The notes: generated by a model from the letters alone, not told the origin. Counted from the first letter of the stretch, positions 6,724 through 14,108 are shown. The stretch: 26,419 bases of DNA from CAYXSX01 sp964493095 (GCA_964493095.1 CAZBNG010000028.1:1-26419), one strand, 5' to 3'. Program-made: numbers and translations.

Positions 6724-7671
6724 ATGTCACGTGTTTTTGTCTTCCCGGGTCAGGGGTCCCAATACACAGGTATGGGCAAGGATTTAGCCGAATCTTTCAC
6801 GGAAGCCCGCGAAGTTTTTCAGGAAATCGACGAATCACTTGGACAAAACCTGTCTCAACTGATGTTTGAAGGGCCGGAAGAGGATCTCAATCTGACGGAA
6901 AATACCCAGCCCGCCCTTATGGCCGTATCGATGGCCGTTATGCGTATTCTTGAAAAACAGGGAGAGATTAACCTGGCCGAAAGCTGTAAATTCGTGGCCG
7001 GGCATTCACTGGGAGAATATTCGGCGCTGACCGCCGCGGGAGCTTTTTCTCTTTCCGAATGCGCGCGCCTCCTGAAGCTGCGCGGACAAGCCATGCAGCG
7101 CGCCGTTCCTGTCGGCGTGGGTTCTATGGCGGCCATACTCGGGCTGGATTTCGCCGATGTACAGAAAATTGCCCAAGAAGCCACAGGCGCGGAAATCTGC
7201 GAGGCGGCCAATGACAACTCAGTCGGGCAAGTCGTCGTCAGCGGGCATAAAGGCGCCGTCGAGACCGCAGTAGCGCTTGCAACCGAGCAAGGCGCCAAGC
7301 GGGCTGTTGTCCTGCCCGTTAGTGCACCCTTCCACTGCGCCCTCATGAAACCCGCCGCCGATGAAATGCATGACGCGCTGGCCGAAGCGACGATCAAGGC
7401 CCCGGTAGTCCCCGTTATTGCCAACGTAACCGCGCAGGCGGAACAGGACCCCGAAACCATCCGTAAACTGTTGGTTGAGCAAATCACCGGCATGGTGCGC
7501 TGGCGCGAGTCTGTAATCTACATGAAACAGCAGGGCATTAGTGAAACTGTAGAGCTTGGCGCAGGAAAGGTGCTGTGCGGTTTGATCCGCCGCATCGAGC
7601 GTGATATAGAAACAGCCAATGCAGGCACGCCTGAAGAAATTGAAGCGTTAATACAAAAATTGACTAAATGA
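6724..7671 (+). CDS. fabD: Malonyl-CoA:ACP S-malonyltransferase
   Basis: Transfers malonyl from CoA to acyl carrier protein, giving the extender for fatty acid synthesis in the cytoplasm. The N-terminal oxyanion loop FPGQGSQYTGMGKDL is at residues 7-21. The nucleophile elbow GHSLG places Ser95, and the catalytic His204 is in SAPFHCALMKPA. The C-terminal VELGAGKVLCGLIRR is typical. The length (315 residues) is normal. The start is supported by an AAGGAG site. It heads the fab cluster, and its TGA overlaps the ATG of the next gene (ATGA), so the two are likely translated together. Confidence 0.97.
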   Translation: MSRVFVFPGQGSQYTGMGKDLAESFTEAREVFQEIDESLGQNLSQLMFEGPEEDLNLTENTQPALMAVSMAVMRILEKQGEINLAESCKFVAGHSLGEYSALTAAGAFSLSECARLLKLRGQAMQRAVPVGVGSMAAILGLDFADVQKIAQEATGAEICEAANDNSVGQVVVSGHKGAVETAVALATEQGAKRAVVLPVSAPFHCALMKPAADEMHDALAEATIKAPVVPVIANVTAQAEQDPETIRKLLVEQITGMVRWRESVIYMKQQGISETVELGAGKVLCGLIRRIERDIETANAGTPEEIEALIQKLTK

Positions 7672-8084
7672 AAAAACTTTTGAAATATTTTCTCCTTACA
7701 ATTTTGGGAATTATTGCTCTTTTAGGGGGCCTGATAACACAAGGGGTTTTTCGTTTTAACGTTATTACCCACCCTATTAACAATCATATCAAATCACATG
7801 CCTCCCGATGGGGAGACGTGGTTGACTTGTCACCCGAAATCATGCGAGAAGGCACCCCTTTTTCAGAAACGGAAGAAATCCTGAAAAAGGCAGGATATAC
7901 AAGGGTACCAGGTGACAAAGTCTGGAAAAAATATAAAGACCGCACTGGAAAAAATAAGCACGTGTACACACGCGACGCCAGCACGTTCGGCTGTAATATA
8001 AAAATGTATGTTTTTATTGAATTTGATGATGATTTAAAACTTAAAAACGCACAAGGTACCCAGCACGAGCATGGTTGCTTATAA
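7668..8084 (+). CDS. Membrane-anchored protein of unknown function, coupled to fabD
   Basis: A 138-residue protein whose first 27 residues are a lysine start and a long hydrophobic segment (KKLLKYFLLTILGIIALLGG), that is, a signal anchor or uncleaved signal. No lipobox cysteine is seen, so the rest should lie in the periplasm, anchored to the inner membrane. The soluble part contains FSETEEILKKAGY, like the start of small SmpA/BamE-type folds, and ends with CNIKMYVFIEFDDDLKL and a final GCL. Two cysteines (in FGCN and the C-terminal GCL) might pair. The ATG overlaps the fabD stop by 4 bases. The sequence is richer in A/T than fabD. Function unknown. Confidence 0.75.
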   Translation: MKKLLKYFLLTILGIIALLGGLITQGVFRFNVITHPINNHIKSHASRWGDVVDLSPEIMREGTPFSETEEILKKAGYTRVPGDKVWKKYKDRTGKNKHVYTRDASTFGCNIKMYVFIEFDDDLKLKNAQGTQHEHGCL

Positions 8085-8130
8085 GATCATAATGATAAAA
8101 TTTAAACAGTAAGGAAATGAGGAAAAAAAC

Positions 8131-8868
8131 ATGTTCGATCTGACAGGAAAAACCGCACTTATCACCGGGGCCACAGGCGGCATTGGCGGCGCGATCGCCA
8201 CGGCACTGCATAAAGCGGGAGCGCATGTCGCACTCTCCGGCCGTAACGAGGAAAAACTCAAAGCACTGGCGGACACACTGGGTGAGCGTGTAAGTATTAT
8301 TCCTGCGGATCTTTCCAGCGATGAAGGCGTGAATGCCCTTGTTACAAAGGCTGAAGAGGAAATGGGACAGATCGACATCCTGGTGAACAACGCGGGTCTC
8401 ACGCGCGATAACCTATCCATGCGTATGAAAGACGAGGAATGGCAGGAAGTCATCGACGTTAACCTGACCGCGCCCTTTAAGCTGGCCAAGGCCGTGCAGC
8501 GAGGCATGATGAAACGCCGCCACGGGCGCATCGTCAATATTTCCTCCGTCGTCGGAGTGACCGGTAATCCGGGCCAGTGTAACTATGTGGCCTCAAAGGC
8601 CGGAATGATCGGCTGGAGCAAGGCGATGGCGCAGGAAATCGCCTCCCGCGGCATTACGGTGAACTGCATTGCCCCCGGTTTTATCGCCACGGCCATGACC
8701 GATGCACTCAATGATGAACAAAAGGCCAAAATTAATGCCACAATCCCCGCCGGAAAAATGGGAACATCGGAAGATATCGCCGCCGCCGCAGTGTATCTGG
8801 CCTCCGACGAGGCCGCTTACGTAACGGGCCAGACCATTCACGTAAATGGCGGCATGGCAATGATTTAA
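8131..8868 (+). CDS. fabG: 3-oxoacyl-ACP reductase
   Basis: NADPH-dependent short-chain dehydrogenase that reduces 3-ketoacyl-ACP in each elongation round. The cofactor loop TGATGGIGG is at residues 12-20, NNAG at 86-89, and the catalytic set Asn111, Ser139, Tyr152 and Lys156 is complete (NISSVVGVTG, NYVASKAG). The C-terminal YVTGQTIHVNGGMAMI is typical of FabG. The length of 245 residues is normal. A GAGGA-type ribosome site lies shortly before the ATG. Its place between fabD and acpP supports FabG over other SDR functions. Confidence 0.96.
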   Translation: MFDLTGKTALITGATGGIGGAIATALHKAGAHVALSGRNEEKLKALADTLGERVSIIPADLSSDEGVNALVTKAEEEMGQIDILVNNAGLTRDNLSMRMKDEEWQEVIDVNLTAPFKLAKAVQRGMMKRRHGRIVNISSVVGVTGNPGQCNYVASKAGMIGWSKAMAQEIASRGITVNCIAPGFIATAMTDALNDEQKAKINATIPAGKMGTSEDIAAAAVYLASDEAAYVTGQTIHVNGGMAMI

Positions 8869-8893
8869 ATCGCAAAATATTTCTTGCTTTTTT

Positions 8894-8924
8894 ATATTAT
8901 GACATTTAGTTAATGACATAATAT
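8894..8924. promoter_or_regulatory. Inverted repeat over the promoter of the ACP-like gene
   Basis: ATATTATG (8894-8901) and CATAATAT (8917-8924) are exact inverted copies with a 15-base spacer. They overlap both promoter boxes of the next gene, as an operator would. The stretch is very AT-rich, so chance is possible. Confidence 0.45.
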
Positions 8925-8927
8925 AAT
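8899..8927 (+). promoter_or_regulatory. Near-consensus promoter of the ACP-like gene
   Basis: ATGACA (five of six matches to a -35 box), exactly 17 bases, then a perfect TATAAT at 8922-8927. Transcription would begin near 8934-8936, only about 6-8 bases before the ATG at 8942, so the mRNA would be nearly leaderless and the AGGGA at 8931-8935 would be largely outside it. Confidence 0.6.
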
Positions 8928-8941
8928 ATGAGGGACGAGAA

Positions 8942-9370
8942 ATGACCGTTACTACGATCGAACTGGCAGACATTACACGGGAAGAGTTTGAACGTATTCT
9001 GCCTCATCTTAAGGAAACTCCAAAGGCAATCTCCGCTTATGCACGCATATTGGCTGTAAGTGCGCTTTTTCATGGTGGCATTCTTAATGAAGAAGAAATT
9101 GCGGAGATTAACCTAAGATCGCCTGTTGATGCGGATCTTGGTATCGATTCATTAGAAGCAACAGAACTTCTGGCGGGACTAGAAGATATACTTGGCGTTG
9201 ACATCACTGGTAGAAATGACGAAGAGGACGAAGCCACAGCAGGGCTTGACCTTCGGGATGAAGAAGACCCTACCTTTGAGAGACTGGTTGCCGGTATAGT
9301 AGATTATATTAACTTCAGGGTCGATCACTTTGCCCCTCGTCCGGCTGGCACAGATATACAACCAGCCTAA
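8942..9370 (+). CDS. Divergent acyl-carrier-like protein (142 residues)
   Basis: The segment DLGIDSLEATELLAGLEDIL (residues 65-84) matches the phosphopantetheine site and helix II of acyl carrier proteins, with Ser70 as the expected attachment site. Upstream, ISAYARILAVSALFHG fits helix I, and near the end FERLVAGIVDYINFRV fits helix IV. It differs from housekeeping ACPs (about 78 residues). It has about 30 extra N-terminal residues, a roughly 20-residue Asp/Glu-rich insert after helix II (residues 91-110) and a proline-containing tail. It sits between fabG and acpP and appears to have its own promoter. Likely a specialised carrier protein, or an ACP-fold protein with another role; the acyl group and partner are unknown. 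Confidence 0.75.
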   Translation: MTVTTIELADITREEFERILPHLKETPKAISAYARILAVSALFHGGILNEEEIAEINLRSPVDADLGIDSLEATELLAGLEDILGVDITGRNDEEDEATAGLDLRDEEDPTFERLVAGIVDYINFRVDHFAPRPAGTDIQPA

Positions 9371-9421
9371 CTAAAAAGAGATTAATCCACACCCGGGGGT
9401 GCCCGAGAGCGATAAAAACGC

Positions 9422-9456
9422 TTTGTCTGCCGCGTCCCTTGTGGTACCCAGACAAA
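9422..9456. repeat. Inverted repeat upstream of acpP
   Basis: TTTGTCTG (9422-9429) and CAGACAAA (9449-9456) are exact inverted copies with a 19-base spacer. The pair lies in the 164-base spacer between the ACP-like gene and acpP, just upstream of the acpP -10 candidate. It could be an operator or a weak terminator stem. Confidence 0.45.
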
Positions 9457-9459
9457 ATG

Positions 9460-9487
9460 ACTTGCGTTTGGGCGACAGATGTATAAA
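9460..9487 (+). promoter_or_regulatory. Candidate acpP promoter
   Basis: TATAAA at 9482-9487 is a good -10 box. Upstream, ACTTGC lies 16 bases away and is a weak -35. The leader to acpP would be about 40 bases and contains an AGATAAGGA ribosome site. A separate promoter for acpP is common, but this one rests mainly on the -10 box. Confidence 0.35.
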
Positions 9488-9534
9488 GTGCCCTTCCATT
9501 CGAACATAATTCAAGAAGAGATAAGGAATTAAAA

Positions 9535-9771
9535 ATGAGTGATATTGCTGACCGCGTGAAAAAGATTGTTGTCGAGCATCTCGGTGTTGATGAGGACAAA
9601 GTTGTCGAAGGCGCGAGCTTTATTGACGATCTGGGAGCGGACTCTCTGGACACAGTCGAACTGGTTATGGCTTTTGAAGAAGAATTCAGCATCGAAATTC
9701 CCGATGACGCCGCCGAAAAAATCGCGACCGTTGGCGACGCTGTAAACTTCATCACAGAAGCTTCCAACTAA
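9535..9771 (+). CDS. acpP: Acyl carrier protein
   Basis: Carries growing acyl chains on a 4'-phosphopantetheine arm. The 78-residue product is canonical: DRVKKIVVEHLGVDEDKV, then DDLGADSLDTVELVMAFEEE with the attachment Ser37, then IPDDAAEKIATVGDAVNFI. It is strongly acidic, as expected. A TAAGGA ribosome site precedes the ATG closely. It is followed by a hairpin terminator before fabF, which commonly lets acpP be expressed at a higher level than its neighbours. Confidence 0.98.
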   Translation: MSDIADRVKKIVVEHLGVDEDKVVEGASFIDDLGADSLDTVELVMAFEEEFSIEIPDDAAEKIATVGDAVNFITEASN

Positions 9772-9783
9772 GCTTTTACCGGC

Positions 9784-9816
9784 AAAAGCCCCTTGAACGT
9801 ATGTCACGGGGCTTTT
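9784..9816 (+). terminator. Terminator or attenuator between acpP and fabF
   Basis: AAAAGCCCC and GGGGCTTTT form a 9-pair stem with a 15-base loop ending in TTTT. It lies 12 bases past acpP and 31 bases before fabF, so partial read-through into fabF is likely. Confidence 0.8.
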
Positions 9817-9847
9817 CATTGCCCTCTTCACATCATATATTACAGCC

Positions 9848-11119
9848 ATGAGACGCGTCGTTGTCACAGGAATGGGTATGGTTTCTCCCCTCGGCATGGG
9901 TGTGGAGCATAACTGGCGTGAGATTACCGCCGGTAAAAGCGGTATCCGGAAAATCGAGCATTTCGACGTTTCCGATATAACCTCCAAAATCGCCGGTATT
10001 ATCCCGCGCAGCGATTCCGAAACCCCGGAAAACGGCGCCTTTAATCCCGATCTGTTTATGGAGCCGAAGGAACAGCGCAAGGTCGATATTTTCATCACCT
10101 ACGGCATGGCCGCCGCCAAAGAGGCCATTGAAGATTCTGGCTGGAAACCTGCCGATGAAGAAAGTCAGAACCGCACGGGCGTGTTGATCGGCTCAGGTAT
10201 TGGCGGACTGGACGAAATTTATAAAACCTCTACCCTGATGAATGAAAAAGGGCCGCGCCGGATTTCTCCGTTCTTCGTGCCCGCTGCGTTGATCAATCTG
10301 ACTTCCGGTCACGTTTCCATTAAATACGGATACCGCGGGCCCAATCACTCTGTGGTGACAGCCTGCGCGACAGGTACGCATGCCATCGGCGATGCGGCCC
10401 GGCTTATTATGCTGGATGACGCCGACGTAATGATTGCCGGCGGTGCGGAAGGCGCGGTCTGCCGGATCGGTGTCGCCGGATTTGCCGCCGCGCGCGCCCT
10501 TTGCACAGCCTATAATGACAACCCGGAGGCGGCTTCCCGCCCGTGGGATAAAGACCGTGACGGCTTTGTGATTGGGGAAGGTGCGGGCGTTGTTGTGCTG
10601 GAAGAATACGAGCACGCCAAAAAACGCGGCGCAAAAATTTACGGCGAAATTATCGGCTATGGACTATCCGGAGATGCCCACCACATTACCTCCCCCGCAG
10701 AGGACGGCAATGGCGGATACCGCGCTATGGAAGCCGCATTAAAGCGCGCAAAAGTAAACCCCGAAGATATCGATTACATCAACGCGCATGGTACTTCTAC
10801 GCCCGTGGGCGATGGTATTGAGTTCGGTGCAGTCAAACGCCTGTTCACAAACGCACTGGACAGCGTTTCCATGTCATCCACAAAATCCGCCATCGGGCAC
10901 CTTCTGGGAGCCGCCGGAGCAGTAGAAGCGATTTATTCACTCAAAGCCATGGAAACCGGGATCCTGCCGCCCACGCTAAACCTCGACAACCCGTCGGAAA
11001 ATTGTACAGGAATGGATCTTGTGCCCAAAGTGGCGAAAGAAAAACAGGTTACAACGGTGCTTTCCAATTCCTTCGGTTTTGGCGGCACCAATGCCAGCCT
11101 TGTGATGCGCAAGGTTTAG
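9848..11119 (+). CDS. fabF: 3-oxoacyl-ACP synthase II
   Basis: Condenses malonyl-ACP with acyl-ACP to extend fatty acids. The thiolase-fold protein of 423 residues has the nucleophile Cys173 in VVTACATGTHAIGDA, His314 in NAHGTSTPVGD, Lys346 in STKSAIG and His351 in GHLLGAAG, so the Cys-His-His set is complete. The C-terminal NSFGFGGTNASLVMRK is typical of FabF. The ATG at 9848 begins MRRVVVTGMG, the normal start for the family, although no clear Shine-Dalgarno is present. It follows acpP as in most bacteria. Confidence 0.97.
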   Translation: MRRVVVTGMGMVSPLGMGVEHNWREITAGKSGIRKIEHFDVSDITSKIAGIIPRSDSETPENGAFNPDLFMEPKEQRKVDIFITYGMAAAKEAIEDSGWKPADEESQNRTGVLIGSGIGGLDEIYKTSTLMNEKGPRRISPFFVPAALINLTSGHVSIKYGYRGPNHSVVTACATGTHAIGDAARLIMLDDADVMIAGGAEGAVCRIGVAGFAAARALCTAYNDNPEAASRPWDKDRDGFVIGEGAGVVVLEEYEHAKKRGAKIYGEIIGYGLSGDAHHITSPAEDGNGGYRAMEAALKRAKVNPEDIDYINAHGTSTPVGDGIEFGAVKRLFTNALDSVSMSSTKSAIGHLLGAAGAVEAIYSLKAMETGILPPTLNLDNPSENCTGMDLVPKVAKEKQVTTVLSNSFGFGGTNASLVMRKV

Positions 11120-11128
11120 TATAAGCGG

Positions 11129-11806
11129 TTAATAAAGCTCTGCTTTCACTGCCTCGGGGAAACTTTTCGCATAATCGCGCTCAAAACTTTTGTTTATCCT
11201 TGCAGCCTTAAGTGCTTTTTCAAATAGCGGAGCGAGCTTGATACCCTCAAGTAGGCCCGCCTGATCACAACGTCTTATGACCTCCCGGTAAAAACGTATT
11301 GCGGTACGATCATCTATAATTTGAGGAAGTTTGGCTTTAAGATTTTCAGGATAGACTGAGAGTTTAGCAAGCTCCCGAACAGTAACCTGAGCTTCACGGA
11401 CAGGAGCAGGTTCACCTGACCCCAAAGCGGCAGTTGTAAACAGATCATGTAAATCCAGAACATGGTTAAGAGCATCTATTTCATCTTCATAGAGCCTTGC
11501 CACTTCCAACATGACTCTGCGCGCCGCTAGTGTTCCATTTTCTGCCAGAGCGTCAAGTAAACCATTGCGGAATTGAGAAACCTCTCTTAGAAACCTTCTA
11601 TCACGTTCATCGAAATTACCAGAATGAATGTGATCTAAAGCAAATTTCATACTATCGGATAAGCCAAATAGTCTTTCTCCAATTTCTTCTATCGCTTCTG
11701 CAGTACCCTCCTGCAGAAGTTCGCTGATTTTCTGCCTCCTGTTTGACAGGTGACCCTCAAAAAGCCTTACAACATTTCCGGGATCGTCCCCCGTAACATC
11801 GCTCAT
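11129..11806 (-). CDS. Helical protein of unknown function (225 residues)
   Basis: I do not recognise this gene. The product is soluble, charged and almost wholly alpha-helical by composition, with no signal peptide or membrane segment. Stretches such as RRQKISELLQEG and ARRVMLEVARLYEDEIDAL suggest a coiled-coil or helical bundle. The C-terminal part (FYREVIRRCDQAGLLEG, SFERDYAKSFPEAV) is basic/acidic amphipathic. It contains a single cysteine and no evident catalytic motif. It lies on the minus strand, convergent with fabF (9 bases between stops) and divergent from the MAPEG gene, so it interrupts the fab-mltG order. A TTGACA box with an overlapping inverted repeat precedes it. Confidence 0.75.
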   Translation of the reverse strand: MSDVTGDDPGNVVRLFEGHLSNRRQKISELLQEGTAEAIEEIGERLFGLSDSMKFALDHIHSGNFDERDRRFLREVSQFRNGLLDALAENGTLAARRVMLEVARLYEDEIDALNHVLDLHDLFTTAALGSGEPAPVREAQVTVRELAKLSVYPENLKAKLPQIIDDRTAIRFYREVIRRCDQAGLLEGIKLAPLFEKALKAARINKSFERDYAKSFPEAVKAELY

Positions 11807-11834
11807 TTTTCAATCTTTCTTACACTTCACTTTA

Positions 11835-11858
11835 GATAGAGCATTGGTAGTCTCTATC
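11835..11858. promoter_or_regulatory. Operator-like inverted repeat
   Basis: GATAGAG (11835-11841) and CTCTATC (11852-11858) are exact inverted copies with a 10-base spacer. The right arm covers the presumed -10 region of the minus-strand gene, which is the position of a repressor site. A transcribed hairpin is the alternative. Confidence 0.45.
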
Positions 11859-11879
11859 AATCACGTGAAAATATGTCAA
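11851..11879 (-). promoter_or_regulatory. Candidate promoter of the 11.1-11.8 kb gene
   Basis: A perfect TTGACA (11879-11874, minus strand) is followed after 17 bases by TAGAGA (three of six -10 matches). The poor -10 box overlaps an inverted repeat and might need an activator. Confidence 0.4.
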
Positions 11880-11925
11880 AGCAATAATCATGGAATGATA
11901 ATGCGCTGTATGTTATGAATTTTTT

Positions 11926-12321
11926 ATGATTATTACCGGATTTTACGCGGGACTTCTTGGTCTCTGGCTGGCTTTTCTTTATCTCTACGTTGTAAACGGG
12001 CGAATGAAGTACAAGATTGGCCTCGGCGATGGCGGGCTGGAACAGCTTACCAAGCGCATCCGTATCCATGGCAATTTTGTTGAGACGGTGCCTTACCTGC
12101 TGATCCTTATGGCTATACTAGAAGATACAGAACATTCCATTTATCTGCTGCACGCTTACGGAATTGGCATTATTTTAACGCGCATTTTGCACTTCATCGC
12201 CATTAGCAGAACATCCAAGGGCAGCAATACACGCTTGGCGTCAGGTATTCTTACGATAACTCTTATTGTTATTGCTTCTATTTTGCTGATTTCCAACTAC
12301 CTCCAAAGCGTTATAAATTAA
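11926..12321 (+). CDS. MAPEG-family membrane protein
   Basis: Small inner-membrane protein of the family that includes microsomal glutathione transferases and leukotriene synthases; the bacterial members are mostly of unknown substrate. It has four predicted membrane helices: residues 3-23, about 55-65 extending from PYLLILMAIL, about 73-93, and 104-126. The family signature is present in RIRIHGNFVETVPYLLILM, where the Arg, Asn and Glu line the active site in characterised members. The length (131 residues) is normal. No clear Shine-Dalgarno precedes the ATG at 11926. It ends 4 bases before mltG, so the two are probably co-transcribed. Confidence 0.85.
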   Translation: MIITGFYAGLLGLWLAFLYLYVVNGRMKYKIGLGDGGLEQLTKRIRIHGNFVETVPYLLILMAILEDTEHSIYLLHAYGIGIILTRILHFIAISRTSKGSNTRLASGILTITLIVIASILLISNYLQSVIN

Positions 12322-12325
12322 AGGC

Positions 12326-13396
12326 ATGAAATTTTTTCTGGCGCTTTGCAGCATGTTTTTTCTCGTGATGATATTATCGGCGGGCGCAACAGGCGCATAT
12401 TTTCTGCATCAATTTTACAAACCCGGACCGCTACGGGAAGCGACACTGATTGTTATCGAGCCCGGTAGCACGCTTTCCCAAATCGCGCAGACCCTTCACG
12501 ATGAAGGCGCGATTGAAAAAGAGGTTATTTTTAAAATTGCAGGCCGCTTAAGCCGCGTTGATTCCACGCTCAAGGCCGGGGAATACGAACTCCAGCCTAA
12601 CATGAGCATGGCCGGAATTATGAATGTTTTGCACGAAGGGAAAACGTTCCAGCGCCTTGTCACGGTTCGTGAGGGGCTTACAAGCTATGAAATCGTACAA
12701 CTCCTTAATAGGACACCGGATCTGAGCGGTAAAATCACAGCCATTCCCGTGGAAGGCTCTCTTCTGCCCGACAGTTACAGCCACAGCAAGGACGAGAGCC
12801 GCGCTGCGATTCTGGAGCGTATGAGCGCATCAATGAAAGCACTGCGGGAAGAACTTCTTGCTTCCAAGGCAACAGAACCCGCTCAAGCAAACGCTGTCCC
12901 GCCGTCTGTGGTAAAACTTTGTAGTCTATCGTCCGATGTTACAACCCTTAGTGATGAGTGCTGGAACAAGATTATTACTCTTGCCTCTATTGTTGAAAAG
13001 GAAACCGGAAAGCCGGAAGAACGCCCGCGCGTGGCCGGTGTGTTCCTTAACCGCCTGGAGCGCGGGATTGCCCTGCAAACCGACCCTACTGTGATTTACG
13101 CCATCACCAAGGGTGAGCATAAAAACGATGGTAAAGGGCCGTTGGGACGGAGACTGCTGAGCAAGGACCTGGAAATCGATTCCCCTTATAATACCTATAA
13201 ATATCCGGGCCTCCCCCCCGGACCGATCGCCAACCCGGGCCGCGCATCGATTGAGGCCGTGCTTTTTCCTGAAAATCATGATTACATTTATTTTGTGGCG
13301 GATGGCACCGGCGGACATGTTTTTGCCAAAACGCTCGCCGAACACAACGCCAATGTCGTTAAATGGCGGAAAATCCGCAAGGCGAGCGGCAAGTAA
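12326..13396 (+). CDS. mltG: Endolytic murein transglycosylase MltG
   Basis: Inner-membrane enzyme that cleaves nascent glycan strands of peptidoglycan. An N-terminal membrane anchor (residues 3-30) is followed by a LysM-like part (VIEPGSTLSQIAQTLHDEGAI) and the catalytic YceG domain with EGSLLPDSY and the active-site Glu224 in LASIVEKETG. VAGVFLNRLERGIALQTDPTVIYA and SPYNTYKYPGLPPGPIANPG are family hallmarks. The length (356 residues) is in range. Between about residues 178 and 215 there is an Ala/Pro/Ser stretch with two Cys (KLCSL, DECWN) that is longer than I expect for the family. An AAAGG ribosome site precedes the ATG. It lies downstream of the fab genes, a common placement. Confidence 0.95.
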   Translation: MKFFLALCSMFFLVMILSAGATGAYFLHQFYKPGPLREATLIVIEPGSTLSQIAQTLHDEGAIEKEVIFKIAGRLSRVDSTLKAGEYELQPNMSMAGIMNVLHEGKTFQRLVTVREGLTSYEIVQLLNRTPDLSGKITAIPVEGSLLPDSYSHSKDESRAAILERMSASMKALREELLASKATEPAQANAVPPSVVKLCSLSSDVTTLSDECWNKIITLASIVEKETGKPEERPRVAGVFLNRLERGIALQTDPTVIYAITKGEHKNDGKGPLGRRLLSKDLEIDSPYNTYKYPGLPPGPIANPGRASIEAVLFPENHDYIYFVADGTGGHVFAKTLAEHNANVVKWRKIRKASGK

Positions 13397-13401
13397 GATT
13401 T

Positions 13402-14040
13402 TTATTTCTTACTATCACCTTTGGAAGAGCCTTTGTCTTTTCCTTTTAAAGCCCCCGACGAAGAAGATCCGTCCGAACCGCTTCTCACGCCCCCGCCACC
13501 ACCGGAGCTGCCCAAACCGAGGCCGGGAACGTGACCAAGATCAAGCTGCGGCTTGATTTCCAGATTGCGACGGCGGGCCAGATGCGGGGCAAATTCCAGT
13601 GCACCGGGCGATGCATCGCCCAGCACGCACCCCATGGAGTCTTCATCACCCAGATCGTCGCGGTGGACGGATTGCCCGGTAATGCAGCGCTTAATAAAGC
13701 TTTCAAAAGCGGTCAGGGCAAAAGCCTGTTCCTCCCGCGTTGCCTGCATCAGGGCTTCGCCGCGATAGGGATCGTCCTGAAACATAAGAGGCACCTGATA
13801 GGCCTGCGCGATATGGCCCTGCTTGACCGCTCCGATATGCAGGCTCTGCGTGTAATCCAGCGCTTCAAAAAAACCCTGCTCAACAGGGATATTAAGCTCC
13901 ATATAATCACCGTCGGCAAATTCGATGCTCATCAAACCGTTCTTGTTGTCAAACAGTACACCGATGGCTTTTTGCACAAGATTGCCCGAGCAGATAAGGC
14001 CCCCCTCTCCTTCTCGTGTGAACAGCAAATCAATATCCAT
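13402..14040 (-). CDS. Unknown protein with disordered Gly/Ser/Lys tail (212 residues)
   Basis: I do not recognise this gene. Residues 1-125 look like a folded domain with mixed beta strands (GVLFDNKNGLMSIEFADGDYMELNIPV) and a helix rich in Ala and Phe (REEQAFALTAFESFIKRC). Residues 126-165 contain GDEDSMGCVLGDASPG and APHLARRRNLEIKP. The last 45 or so residues are Gly, Ser, Lys and Asp only and should be disordered. No signal peptide or membrane segment is present. It is convergent with mltG, 5 bases apart, and divergent from asnB, so it is probably a single-gene unit. The beginning (MDIDLLFTREGEGGLICSG) looks like a true start; the ribosome site is weak. Confidence 0.7.
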   Translation of the reverse strand: MDIDLLFTREGEGGLICSGNLVQKAIGVLFDNKNGLMSIEFADGDYMELNIPVEQGFFEALDYTQSLHIGAVKQGHIAQAYQVPLMFQDDPYRGEALMQATREEQAFALTAFESFIKRCITGQSVHRDDLGDEDSMGCVLGDASPGALEFAPHLARRRNLEIKPQLDLGHVPGLGLGSSGGGGGVRSGSDGSSSSGALKGKDKGSSKGDSKK

Positions 14041-14108
14041 AGGCGTGCACTTTCATTTCTTGTATATCTAATATTGTACCAAAGGTTTTGAGATCAAGAG
14101 TAGTATTA

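Noticed and set aside
14088..14108. Longer start for the asnB-type gene
   Set aside because: It would bury the catalytic cysteine that must follow the initiator Met.
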